NCBI RefSeq assembly: GCF_037975245.1
Contig: NC_092583.1
Location: 13,233,764 to 13,297,763, forward strand
DNA length: 64,000 nucleotides
From: Apostichopus japonicus
Lineage: Eukaryota; Echinodermata; Holothuroidea; Aspidochirotida; Stichopodidae
Direction: 5' to 3'
Each line of letters starts with the position of its first letter. Positions within the stretch are counted from its first letter, which is position 1. Below, piece after piece: positions 30,041 through 43,500 of this stretch. A program made the translations under genes and the position numbers. Below the pieces are notes generated by a model. The model saw nothing but the letters and a program-made list of their open reading frames with translations, was not told the DNA's origin and searched no databases.

Positions 30041-30640
30041 TGACATAGCTGTATATGGCCCATCCCTACTTCAATTTCTATGCTTGACATGATATGGACT
30101 CTAGTAGGAGTATGCCACCAAAAGCAAAGCCCAGGAATGCGAGCTGTTCCATTTTTGAAAAGGAATATCTCCCGAGTGAGATTAAGTGCACCAGTTCTAT
30201 CCACTTTTTTGGTATGTTTAAAATAATACGAAAACATTCCGAAAATTACATTTGTCATTTAAGGGAGAGGTTCTCCAAGGTAAGATTATGTCAATGTCAA
30301 GTCTTTGCAAAACACAAACGGAATCTCAAATTCTTCTCATTTCTGCAGGGACCATAGCCTTTGTATCAGTTCTGCGAGATAATCGCAATTTCGGTTAAAA
30401 GTATATATTCATGTTGGCCTAGCTGTACATATTGCTGCAATGGTAGGGTAATACCATACTCAAACATTCCTGAAACTAAAGGATCTAAATCCGAGATAAG
30501 AAAAACAATAATATCTTAAAGGTAACGTAGATTTCAGAAAATTACAACTGTAGTGTTGGCCTTTGCTAGCCTAATTTAAACGCCAAATTTTGCATGGGAA
30601 TGAAAGTTTCAGGTTTGCATCCGAATAAGTTTTCTATTGG

Positions 30641-31778
30641 GCCGTGGCTATTCTTACGACTAGTCGTAACAATTATTTATAAAATATTTTTACGACAAAG
30701 GCAAATTCAAGCGCAGTAAAGTAAATAAAGCAACTGCGCATGTAGTAGGGGTAACCCTAACCCTAACTTTAACCCTAACAAAGTGATTATTCGCAGGGTA
30801 GCCCAGCGAATAACGTACACAGACACCTTATTCGCAGGGCTGTGACGATTTTGAAAATAGGTTTATTGCTATTGTTTTGCTATTGATACCAGTCAGTTTA
30901 GGGGCCTTGAAAAAGCCAACCTTTTGGGCCCAAATAGTCTTAGCCACTTCATAAGCTAATTTTTGGAGCCCCAGCAGTTCAAGTTTAAAAGCTTATTTTA
31001 AGGGAGCTTATCTTGGGATTCCCCAAAAGCCAATATTGCCTGAAAGCCAATATGGTCAAAGGTGTTACACCCCCCCCCCCCCCTCCCACACCTTTACATG
31101 CAAATGAGCAGTCACTCTGCAAAAACAAAGGTGAAAATGATCGAGGGATGACATTTTTATGTTGGCGGTACTAATGCTAGACTGGTTCAATCTTAAGGCC
31201 CTAGGCTCCCAAAACCAATCCTAACAGCATTAAGATAGGAATCCCAAAGGCCAATAAATTCCTCAAAATATAGAGGCTCCCAATTAAGACTCTCAAAAAG
31301 ATAGCCGTGCCCAAAAGCAAACTCGAATAGCCCCAAAAGCAAACTCGAATAGCCCCAAAAATTACTGAGCCCGTTAACCCAGTCTAAGGCTGCCCTGTGA
31401 ATAAGGTGTATGTGTCTGGCTATTGGCAGGGCAGCCCTGCAAATAAGATGCTTGTGTCTGGCTATTCACAGGGCTGCCCTGCGAATAAGGTGTATGTGTC
31501 TGGCTATTCGCAGGGCTGCCCTGTGAATAAGATACTTGTATCCGGTTATTCGCAGGGCTGCCCTGTGAATAAGGTGTATGTGTCTGGCTATTCGCAGGGC
31601 TGCCCTGCGAATGAGCCCCACCTAACCCTAAACCCCAATCCTAACCCTAACACTAACCCTAACCGGAAATTATTGTTACTCCTGGTCGTAAAAAATAGTA
31701 CTCCTGTCATAAAAATAACAACTGCGCCTGCGTAGTCGGAAATTATTCTTACAAACAGTCGTAAGAATAGCCACTTTG
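30641..31778. mobile_element. Non-autonomous DNA element with 18-bp TIRs, 10-bp flanking duplication and telomere-like repeats
   Basis: GTGGCTATTCTTACGACT (30644-30661) is matched by its perfect inverse at 31757-31774. The direct repeat TTTCTATTGG flanks the segment at 30631-30640 and 31779-31788; 9-10-bp duplications are typical of Mutator-like elements. Inside are CCCTAA-type repeats near both ends (30752-30779, 31620-31664), twofold AAAGCAAACTCGAATAGCCC at about 31313 and 31336, and a 42-bp array. No transposase ORF is visible. Confidence 0.65.
31389..31611. repeat. 42-bp tandem array, five units, with a palindrome in each
   Basis: Units begin at 31389, 31431, 31473, 31515, 31557 and 31599 (partial), exactly 42 bp apart. 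Each junction carries a palindrome of arms TTCGCAGGGC and GCCCTGCGAA around one base, perfect at 31591-31611. Because 42 is divisible by three an open frame runs through, but it starts with GTG and I do not regard it as coding. Confidence 0.92.
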
Positions 31779-32812
31779 TTTCTATTGGCATTACTATTAG
31801 ACTTTTTGTCTATTTAATCTTCCAGGAGTTCATTGCAATGCAACAGTAACCTGTAGGTTGTATATTGTACATGTATATTTATTTACTGCTACTGAAAAAG
31901 TGTTTAATTTGTGGCAGATTAGAAATGGCACTCAGGTGATGCCATATCACTCATGCAGATCAGTTTTTGCAATAAGGCCTTCTGCATGTGGGCATGATAA
32001 AGGCAGCTCATACTCTTACACTGCAAATGATGGTTGGAAAATACATAAAACTGTCTCCATTACCTCTAAGTTATAGTGTAGAAAGCTGCTGACTGGTGAT
32101 GACACATAGGTCTCAAGTACATTGGCCCATCATCATAAAGTATTATATTAGGGGAATGGTAGGTCTCTAATTGGTAAGGATATGACATAAAAGCCAACTT
32201 TTTACTCATTTTACTCAGATTTTATCATTTTCTTCAGGTATGTAGAAAGCCTTGCATAGATACTGTATCTTTGCCAATTTAATCCATTTTTAATAAAAAT
32301 TAGTTTTGTCAGAAAGCCATAAATGTTGATTTTACCTCCAAATGGCTGATGTGATGGTTTCTTGGAAAGCTGTATCACAACACTATAGACTATCTGTGTT
32401 ACAAACCATGACATTACAGTTAGGTGTTAACAGTGAGAGGAAGTGGTTACAGTATTTGTAGCCAATGACATAGAGGAGAATCTAGATTAAATATTTAAAT
32501 ATGATTACTATACAAAGAGATATATTCTAAAATTGTCAAAAAAATTAAAATAAAATGCTGCTGAGATTTATTGTAAAGGTAAGTTCTAAACTCAAATTAT
32601 CATCATATGCTGCATTTTTCACAGCTTTCAAATTTCATACCATTTTGAAAAGATTGAGCAACTTAGTTTTAGACTTAGAGTGAAAACAGTTACACAAACA
32701 TAGTGTTATTTGTAAACAAAGCACAACCACAACTTCAATTATGGGCAAATATAAGTTGATTATATTAATTGATTTTGTGGCTGTCGTCCATTTTGAATTA
32801 TCCTGTAGAGCA

Positions 32813-35800
32813 ATGCAAAGTCTATCAAATCTGGATACTCCCTCAAAGAGGCGAAGTTTGCCACCCCTGAAGCCTTTAAGTGAAGAAGACACACCCAAGA
32901 AAAACAGTGCACCCCTGAGAAGAACAAAGAAGAAGAAACCTGCAGGTTGGTAGAAACAGCATGACAAGCTAGTTTTTTGCATTCTCTTCTTCCTGCCTCT
33001 CCAAACAGTTAAGTTTTGTAACCATGATATGAACATTCTTACATCTGTGATGTACCAAATGTGAAGCTATATTTTGTAATGTTTTTCCAACCATTCATCA
33101 TTCTGACAATTTAAATTGTTAGCCTATGTTTTCACAGGTAGCACTTGAACACTTCTCAATCCAACTAAGAAATAAATGTTGTTTCAATCTTCTGAATTCT
33201 TTAAATTTAATAACTTTAAAATTTAAACATTTAATCTATTCCTCAAAGGGTTTGGCTATTAGGTATGAAATTTAGTATGATATTTTGAAAACTATTAAAA
33301 AATAAAAAAAACAACTTCCTATCTATGTTGTTTCAGTTTTATTACCACTTTTATTTCTTCTGAAATTCAAATAATAACCCTTATGAAACAAGAAAGGCTC
33401 AAAAGTCAAAGTGACTGGATTATTTAGTCTATTTCCATCTTTACCACTGCCTATATCCCTTGTTAGATTTATTGGATACCAAGACTTCAGCAGGTGATGA
33501 AACAGCCTTGTCAGAAGATGTCAAAGGTCATGGAGAAGATGACATTGAAACAGAGGGAAAGAACACTCGCAGGAAAAAAAGACAATCTTATCCGTCGATG
33601 GACCAGGAAGAGTTAGGTATGATTACGTACTGTATCTTAAAACACTCAGACATTTAAACAATATACAAAGACTTGCAAATTTTGTCTAGTAAATTATAAA
33701 AGGAGTAAACCTTGAATCGGAAGTACAGTAGAAGGCTTACTTTAGTTTGTAAGCAATTTCTTGACTTACATGGTTTGCTCTGCATCGATACACAGGTTGC
33801 TCATAGGTCTCATTCATCACCATTTGGTATTACTGTACATTAAAGCTACCATTTGCTGACAATGTCTACCTGTATGTATGTTAATTTCACTAATTCTCGC
33901 GCCAACGTACGTATCTCGTCACAACCAACCAAAGAACTCCCATTGTTTCATACTTAAGAGCGTTCTTAAAAAGAAAGTCTTAAAAAAAACTGTCCTCTCA
34001 GTTCACGTCAGCCCTCATTCTCGGCCTTAACATGTTATTGTGCTGAGCTTGGTCATAGTGTAGTCTTTCATCCAATATGTCAGTGCTTAGTTTCCAAAAC
34101 ATTGTAATGTTCTCCAATTTTAAGAAATAAGACACAAAGGTAGATATTTCTGCTTCTTTACTCTTCTAATTCTAGTCTCAAACTGCTGCATATATACAAG
34201 GAAACACTATTGTGGGAATAGACATAGAGAAATGACTTAATCTATAACAAATTGGGATAAGCCCTCCTAACTGGGGTCAAAGGGTCACATTACTATGAGA
34301 GGAGAAATCAATCAGAGTAACTACTGTTATTTAAAGGGGTTGCTTATGTATACATCTTGGATATTACAAACATCACTGGGAAAGGACTTGTTGTCTACTT
34401 GGAAGCTGTTCCAGCCTTGGTTAGACGATATACTCCCATTAATGATGTGTATTATTACTGTTCACAATCTATGTGATAGTAAACATACAAGCACTCTAGC
34501 CACCAGGTTTCTATGCTAGCATCCTTCCTCACCCCCACCCCCTCCCCACACACACTCTTTCATTCCTGTTTGTCTTCTATTTCATAAGAAGAAAATGCAA
34601 CAGAAGAGGTCCCATCACTGGAGAGAAGAGGCAAATCACCAGCTAGTCGGAAAAAGAAAAGAGGTTTTGTATATATAGCTCTTAAGTTTAAGACACCATG
34701 TAGTTACAGTATTCAGTCAATATCTCCAGTGTAAAATAATTAACCAAAGTAAACTGGTTTATTGCAGGGAAATGCTTCTTAAAAGATCTTAAACTCATTG
34801 GCAAGTTCATTAAATATTGCAGAAAAGGTGAGGAATCATGGACATTAATTGCATAAGCATAAAATAAAATATGATATTCCACATATTCTGTCTGGTAAAA
34901 TTGAATAATCAGGAAGATAATTTTATGGTAATTTGGGACGTTTGTTATCTCAGTATGTTTACACTTTATGTATCTTATGTCTTCGTATCATATCATATTT
35001 CAAATTTTCTTGCCACAGTTCAAAGGTCAGTGAGCAATGAGATTCTCGAGGACAGTCTTCCAACGAATGGTCACCTCACTGCAAAGAACAGAAAAAGCAA
35101 AAATAAGACTCCAAGAGGTTTGTGATGCAAAATGTCAGCAGTTGGAAGAATTCATTGTTGTTTGATAATTACCATTTGTCCCCATTAATCTGGATTTTCC
35201 TGTATTTTGCAAGGAAGATACACTGTCCCGTCAGCAAACTGCATCATGCTTGATGTTCTAAAAGTCGTTGTGACGTTCAAAAATAATCTCTTTTTAAACT
35301 GTTTAACTTTTAGTTGGGAATGATCAGGTCAAAGTTGATTCAATGTCAATGTGATGTCAATGTTTGAGTGCAATGTCGGTAAGGCTTACAAGCTGCTGAA
35401 CCTATTGCCAGATTATCCAATAACCAGATTAGCCAAGTTCCAAAGGGTCCGTCAAGGTGAAGGGGGCCCCATAGGTGACAGGACCCTCCTGAATGCTTAT
35501 AGTCAAGACATACCGTAACAACTTTCTATTTCGAGTTGTGCCAGGAAAACTTAATAAGGAGGGGGGGTGAGTGGGGGGGGGATTTGGGCAAGCATATGGT
35601 GTCTTATAGCCTCAAGAGGATGCTAAACTGGCATTGGCTGTATAATCTATTTTGTAGAACTTTCCCATTCAGGGCTTCCACAGAGATTCCATAATGGAAA
35701 AAGAAAATGACCTGTCAAAATTTATTTGTGTGTTCTTCAGATCATGATAGAGTTTAAATCTGTGGAAACTTAGATTTACATGCTGGGTAAGCCAAAAATC

Positions 35801-38800
35801 ATATGGTATTCCCATGGCTTACTTTCAAAGGTAATTTGATTTTATCAATTACCATCCAGATTTGGTTTTTAGATGTTCACAGTTTCTCAGATGTATTTCA
35901 ATAGCAGTAAAATTTGGGACATCCAAGAAATGTGGTTTTATATTATATATATATATATATTTTTTGTTATTAATGTTACCATTTTGACAGTACTGTAAGG
36001 TGATAGTATATTTTACTGCTTAAATTATATTTGATATTCTTGTATCGACGTTACTCAATTTTGCAGACGACGTAGACGGAAGTCCATTGAAGCAGACGCA
36101 GAGATCTATCGCAGGTGGCAAGGGAAAACGGAAGAAGAAGTCGTCAAGGTAACAGACATGAAATACTAATAATAACAGGAAAAGAAAGTGTATCAATTCT
36201 GTGGTGGCACATTGCTGAAGCACTGTTAAAGGTAGTCATCTGTAGGTCATGGTAGCAAGATTTTATCCAGTTGGAGGCCTTGTCTAAATTCACACATGAA
36301 ACTGACGAGGTAACAGACATTAAATACTAATAATAGCAGGGAAAGAAAGTGTATCAATTCTGTGGTGGTACATTGCTGAAGCACGGTTAAAGGTAGTCAT
36401 CTGAAGGTCATGGTAGCAAGATTTGCAAAGTAGATAAATCCAGTTGGAGGCCTTGTCTAAATCCACACATGAAACTGTTGTGAGATGTTGTTATTGACAT
36501 GGAGCAATAGGAATAATATTCAACCAATGTATGAATGAATGATGTGGGAAGATGAACTTCACAGTTTTATTTGATTGATTGAGTGGTTGGTTGATTGAAT
36601 GGCTGATTGAAAATTGGATTGGGGGGTTGGGGGGGTAGAACAGTTCATTGCACTAGATAATAGACTGTTTGGTTGATTGATTGAAATTGTTTAGGATAAT
36701 TACCAACCATTGGCATTTTCTTGATGTGAGACAAATAGTTCATGGAGGTAGAATAGCTCTTGTTACTGGATTGATCAATTGATTGATAGATTGATTGGCA
36801 GATAGATTGATTGGTAGATAGATACATAGATTGATTGATAGATAGATTAATTGGTAGATAGATAGATTGGTAGATAGATTGATTGCTAGATAGATACATA
36901 GATGGATTGATAGATAGATTAATTGGTAGATAGATAGATTGGTAGATAGATTGATTGCTTGATAGATACATAGATGGATTGATAGATAGATTGATTGATT
37001 GGTAGATAGATTGATTGATAGATATATTGATTGATAGATAGATTGATTGATAGATTGATTGATTTGTAGATAGATTGATTGGTAGATAGATAGATTGATT
37101 GGTAGATAGATAGATAGATTGATTGATTGGTAGATAGATAGATAGATTGATTGATTGGTAGATAGATAGATTGATTGATTGGTAGATAGATTGATTGATA
37201 GATATATTGATTGGTAGATAGATTGATTGATAGATATATTGATTGATAGATAGATTGCTTGATAGATTGATTGATAGATTGATTGATTTGTAGATAGATT
37301 GATTGATTGGTAGATAGATAGATAGACGGATTGATTGTTACTGCATGGCTGTTAAACAGGCCTACGCAATAGTTGTGGAAAGGTTTAATTCAGTATCAAC
37401 TTTAGTAAAAAATGGAACCAGCGAGAAATTATCCACACTAATTCAGACGGATGGATAAACTTCAAACTTGAGCGGATGTGGATGTCTGACATGGGTCAGA
37501 TCATCTTAAAAAGAGTGTTTTTTATGACAAATGAGGTGAAGTTGCAGCTACTTGTTTCGTTCTATGATCGATTCAGGAACATCGCTGACCTGACCACACT
37601 GTCTTCTTTACGGGGCAAAAACCTCACAACCTCTTTACGTCGCTCGACTTTTGAAATCAAGGGAATCCAGTTGTGACTCGTTACCTTACTTTTGAAACTC
37701 AGTGGCTTGAGTTGTGACTTGTTACAACACTGGAGTATGTTAATATCGTAACATTTTCCCTTTCCTTCCCTTTCTAGGCCTCTGCTCTCTGGTGATGAAA
37801 ACTATCATGCAGATGTGGAAAGTAAGACTTTATATCAGTTTTCAGATTTGATCTCCTAGTGATAAGTTTGCCAGTAACAGGATGATCAGTTATAAGGAAG
37901 CAAAGAAAGAAGACAGGCTAATGCACAGAATGATATCAGGTTATTAAAAATTACTTTGGCAAGTAGTAGAGTTTACCATCTTAAGTTAATGCATAATTAC
38001 CGTTCTTGTTGACGTCATCTGTAATTAAAGATTATAAAGCTATCGTCTCCTTTTTTAAATCTGAATTGTTTTCCTCAGTGGTTTATATAACCGTATAGGA
38101 TGTCTACAATGTGTCTTGTATTATCATCCAAACACCGACACAGCCTACCCGACATTCTTGGTCGGTTTTTCTGATGCCGTATGTAACATCCTAAGTCTGC
38201 GTTTAATACCGCATGAAGAAATTGGAGCCGATTAAGTTGTGAAGATTTGTAAAAATTCAAACTCAACAAAACTATGACAGGTGACGGATCCAGTTCAAAC
38301 CTATTCTACGATTTAAAATCCTTCCGTAATACATCTTCCAGATGTACCAGATGTTATTATCAGGTCCAAGGGGGGGGGGGGGGCGGGGAAAGACTGTGGT
38401 GAACATGTTCCATATCAGATGGTTGAGATTTTGAGAAAAACCAATGAAATACATGTAATGTTTTATTTCCAAACTTATATTTTATTTAGCTCAATCTGTT
38501 GATCTGATGGTATCCAAGGAGGACATCATAGCAGAGGAGACGAAGACGGAACCTCCTGCCGTCAATTCTGTCTCCATCCTCCCGAGCCAGCCCGTTGGGC
38601 GCCTGTTTATGGAGAGAAAGAGTAACTTTTCTGTTTGAATATGGGATTCCACAACATTGGATATGGGGAGGGGGGGTTTATGTGGTTGATATTTTGGGTA
38701 CTGGTGAGGGCTGGGGATGGAAAGGGGAACTGATCCCCTGTAAGTATACTTCATTTAATAGCATTTCGAGTTTTCGACAGAATGTCGTACTAGTTATGTG

Positions 38801-40538
38801 ATCAAATCTCCTGCTGGTAACTTAAGCAATGTATAGGAGATGAACTTCTCTTTAAAATTCTTAGATATACTTTTGCGATGTTTTGAATATCCTCGGTTAA
38901 TTAAGAAAAAAATCTACTTATGACTCACAAGATTGTAACATTTGACTTTTTGAAGGCGACTTCACCAGTGAAGACAAAAATCGTTTGGCCAAACGGAGGG
39001 AGCAAGAACTTCAAGCTCAGGCTGACATACCTCAAGAAACGAAAGTCACGACGACTCAGACCGCTTTAGTGAGTTGCTTAGTTACAACTTTTTTTAAGTT
39101 GGCTCCTACCGATAGCAGAGTACACTTCCTGCCCCTTCTCTCTGTCAAATCATTGCTTACTTGGGTTTGAATTTTACATGATTGGGACACAGTTTTCTGT
39201 TCCATATTTTGCTCTTTTGAAGCCAAACGAAATTGTCAAATGTGTCCTCATTTTAGTTTCATCCAATTTCAGATGTCCGTGAAGTTTGATCGATCGAACT
39301 CAATTTCCGTACAAAAGTTGACACTACCAACGAAAAACATATTGCAAATATATTGATGAGATACAAACGGTTGCCTGAATTACCTGACAACAAACTAATG
39401 ATCACCAGTACTGAAATTTCCATGTTTCACATATATGTATATATTAATATATATATATGGTATCCATGCTTACCCTGCAAATTCAACATATTTTGGAATC
39501 CATTCTTGAGGCTCTTCACTATTACATTACGACAAATGTTTGCATCTTAATCTTTCAGTTAACCCTTAATCTTATAAGGCATCTCATATATATCTTTCCT
39601 CTCTACTAACAAAGCTGAACTTAACAATATTGTCTTTGTTTGTTGTTAAAACAGATATCTCATCAGGCATTTTTGACCTGTTCATTATTTTGCCACGGCC
39701 TGCTGGCAGGGTACGCACTGTGGCAGTGCATCGTGGTCTTTGTGCTCTCGTCTCAGATACCAAACTCCGATACATCTGGGATGGTGCAGTTCTTAGAACA
39801 GTACAGTCGCCTGGCCTTGTCTGCATCTTCCATATTTTATCTGCTGTACGCAGTCTGTACAGTGTCGGTATTCGACAGGTGAGGTTGGACTTTAAGATGT
39901 TTAAGAAGAAGAAACGGGAAGAAGACAAAATGTATTCTTTCTTAAACTAAATGGTTGGCTTTGATTTATGAAGAGTAGTTATCGTCTCCATTGATATCAT
40001 ATTAACAGCTAGGTATAATGTTTCTTGGGGGGGTGTGAGAGGGGGTGAGGGGGGGGAACCGAATGGTTTACAACTTTACATCATCCAGTTTATAGTCTAG
40101 TCTGGTTTGGATTGTTTTTACCTACCACTTGGGAGTGCATTTTATGTATGACAATTTTTCAAGTTAACCAGTTTGTTAACTTGCACCAGAGACAATTCCC
40201 AAACTTTTAAATATTTACTTTCTAGTTGCCTCCTGGCATTATTTCCTCTTTGTCACGTAAGAGGAATTCCCCGCCTAATTCTGGGAGACCGAGAAGAGAC
40301 AGTCCCTCCGAACAAAATGGCGATGGTATTTGCCTACGTCCGTTATCAACCCTCTCTTCACAGTGCTCATGAAGTAAATTAATGACTCTCTTGCATTGAT
40401 TTATGCAGATAAAGAACATGCCAACATTGCATACAGGATGGCGATGAAGTGAAACAAATTGTGACCAATTTTGTGACATCATAATGCAAGACTGCCAATA
40501 TAAATTAGTGATCATTGCATTAGTATATACACACACAA

Positions 40539-40590
<52 letters not shown>

Positions 40591-43500
40591 TTATATCACC
40601 GTCCATAGCCTAGTGGTCAGGATATCTGCATATAAAGCGGGAGGCCCAGGTTCGAATCCCGGTGGAGGCTGGAAGTTTTTTTCACTGTTCTGGATTTTCC
40701 GACTCACTACAATTTCAATTATATATATATATACATATATATAAATATTTGTTTGTCAGATTTGACGTCGGCAGGCCGGATAGAAAGTTCTTCAGAGGTC
40801 TGGTAACCTTTCAGACTGGAGCTATCTCAACATTAGGTAAAATAACTCTCTTCTACTTATTACTTTACAAGGCTGAAAAAATGACTTACTAGTAACTATT
40901 AAAGTTTCCCCACAATAAATAATATAACATATATTAGTCTTCCTCAAAACCAAAAGTGTTTATTGTTTGACATATTTTACCAATTTATCAAGTGGAAAAT
41001 GTTTCCTCTCTTTTTCAGTGTTAAATAGTACTTTACAAAGTGGGTGTAATAGCTTAAACTGAGTTTGCTTTTTTCATTTTATTTATTTGGGGGGGGGGGG
41101 GGGATGGGGTGGCACGGGGGGAGATGTAAAACCAGAAATATCTAAATGTCATCAACTCTAAAATAGCTCAGCTTAACAAAGGGAACTGCTCAAAGAAACA
41201 TTTGAGAGTCAATTGCATATGTACGTCTTTCATTCTATCAATTCATATAAGTGCTAAGCATTCTGGCCATGTCAAATTTGTTTTTCTATGCCACCTATTT
41301 ACCATATGTGTGATAACAATGATAACACCTCTCAGAGATGTAAACGTCCACACCTTCAACCTAATGTGATCAATGGGTATTGTAGACTGAATGATAAACA
41401 AGGATCACATTTCAACAAAAAAAAGTCAAAGAAAAGATTTTGACTCACCATCCAGGTTTTAATGATAGACATAGCAATAATCATGTAAAGTTCTTTCCAA
41501 TGAGCACATTTTTGGGGTATTCTACATTATTCAAAACTTTAGTTGCTAAGATTATGTCCCAGCATATACTTGTTCAAGAAGCACTGTGGTGTGCAGCACC
41601 TCGTGTGAAAGGATATGTGTTACTGTATATCCAAACGTGATGTTCTACTTGAGCGGCATTTTTATTCAACAGTCCTCTGACAACAGGCTGAAATGCCTTT
41701 CGCTATAGTTTCTGAAACTATTTCCACCAAAAACAAAATAAAAAATTGATCTTCTAATGACCAGAGTGATCATATGTGGTATTAATAGTTAACTGTTCGC
41801 AAATGAGAACGGGTTGAATACAGATTCGTTCTGTCAGGACACTGCGATGGATTAGTTTGCCTTGTTACCTGATGCAGGCTCTGATGGGACTGGTTAGGCT
41901 ATCTTTGGCTACATATCCATATCATGATAGTAAAAGTTTTTGGCTTAAAGGGTTAACAGAGGCACTTGAAGGATACTTTTGTGGAATTATTAATTTTTGT
42001 GTTTTCTAGTTTATCTCATTTGTTTGGTCTTCTCTGTGAGTATCACAGCCATTGATGATAGGATAGGACTTTACCAAAAGACAGAATTACCTTATTGGTG
42101 AGTCATCTCTCTCTTTGTTTGTTTCTAAATACATGTTGTTTGTGCACAGGTTAAAGACATATTTCACCTTTTTTTCTGTGGTTTTGAAAAATCATGTCAT
42201 ATTAGTTAAAAGTGATTTATCCTGCATATGTATTTGCAAAATGAATGGACAATTTGATGTAAGAAATGTACACCTTTTTCTTTGATAATACAAACTGGTG
42301 TGTATATGTAACATGTCGACTTTAGTGTAATGCATTCACCTTTTTTTTCTGTGGTTTGAAAAATCATGTTATATTATTTAAAATTGATTTATCCTGCATA
42401 TTTATTTGCAAAATTAATGAAAATTTTGATGTAAGATATGTACACCTTTTTTTTTATAATACAAAGTACAAACTGGTGTGTATATGTTACATGTCGACTT
42501 TAGTGTAATGTATTCTATTTCAATATTTGATTTGTACTCTAAACTATGTACATAACCGCTAAGTACTATGTAAGTACTACAAACTATGAACATAACAACT
42601 ATGGTAAGTTGTGTCTTGGTTTGTACATAATCATGTTGACTTGTACGCAATAAACTTTTGTTAAATGCTTTGTACTATTAACTAAAACCCCATTGTCTTT
42701 CAATTGCAGTGGTGATTGTCTTGAAAGTGATTCATTATGGTGAGTATGAAATATTTCCTTTCCTCTGTCTGTGATAGTGTTTGGGCGATACTGTCCAAGT
42801 CTTAGATTCCTCAGTTTTGTAAATAAATTCCAAACTATGCTATTGCAAAGTTAGCCAATTTGTGTATCTGTCAAGTATGTCTTCCAGTGGGCATTCTGTC
42901 CCTGTAATTAATCAAATCTCTATTTTCATTCTTCGATTGTGTTCAGTTGAATTCAATTCCAGTCTGAGCTTTTAGGAGCTGTATGTCATACCGAAACAGA
43001 TTTCTCTTTGAAACTGACCAATCAGAGCCAAAGAAGATAAAAAAAAAACAATTAAAAAATCCAGGCTGTCACAGGTTTAATAATGATTATAAACCAGAGG
43101 TTTTCAACCAATTTTAAAAGAGGGCAGGAGAGAAATATTGGTCGGAGCAAACGAACTGAGATGGCCAAAATATACCTAAATATTTAGATTGAGCATTTGA
43201 ATTGTCGGCAAATAGGTCCCCCCCACTCCCAGGCCTGAACGACTTGCATACCCAGGGCAAGATTGGGGTATGAATTTTTTGCTGGCCATATTGAAATCTT
43301 TCTCAGGCCATTTTTGGCTATGTACCACCTATTGAGAACCATGTTACAAGAAATGAACAAATTATCACGTAAAGCTAATGCTTTGTTGACTCGACAGGGA
43401 CGACGAGGATGCCAGCAGTCGACTCACTACTTGGAAAGTCATCAATGTCATACGAGCTGTTGGTGCTATCCTTGGCTGGCTGATCATAACAGTCACTCCT

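Noticed and set aside
31389-31611. CRISPR-like regular spacing
   Set aside because: The whole 42-bp unit is repeated and there are no unique spacers; this is an animal genome.
31397-31735. Frame encoding 14-residue repeats (NKVYVSGYSQGCP type)
   Set aside because: It starts with GTG, follows directly from a 42-bp tandem array divisible by three, and lies within a transposon-like element.
36645-36971. Reverse-strand frame rich in INQSIYQS words
   Set aside because: It is a translation of the GATT/GATA array.
40599-40672. Functional tRNA gene
   Set aside because: The acceptor stem is imperfect, the anticodon position reads AUA, and a SINE-like tail follows.
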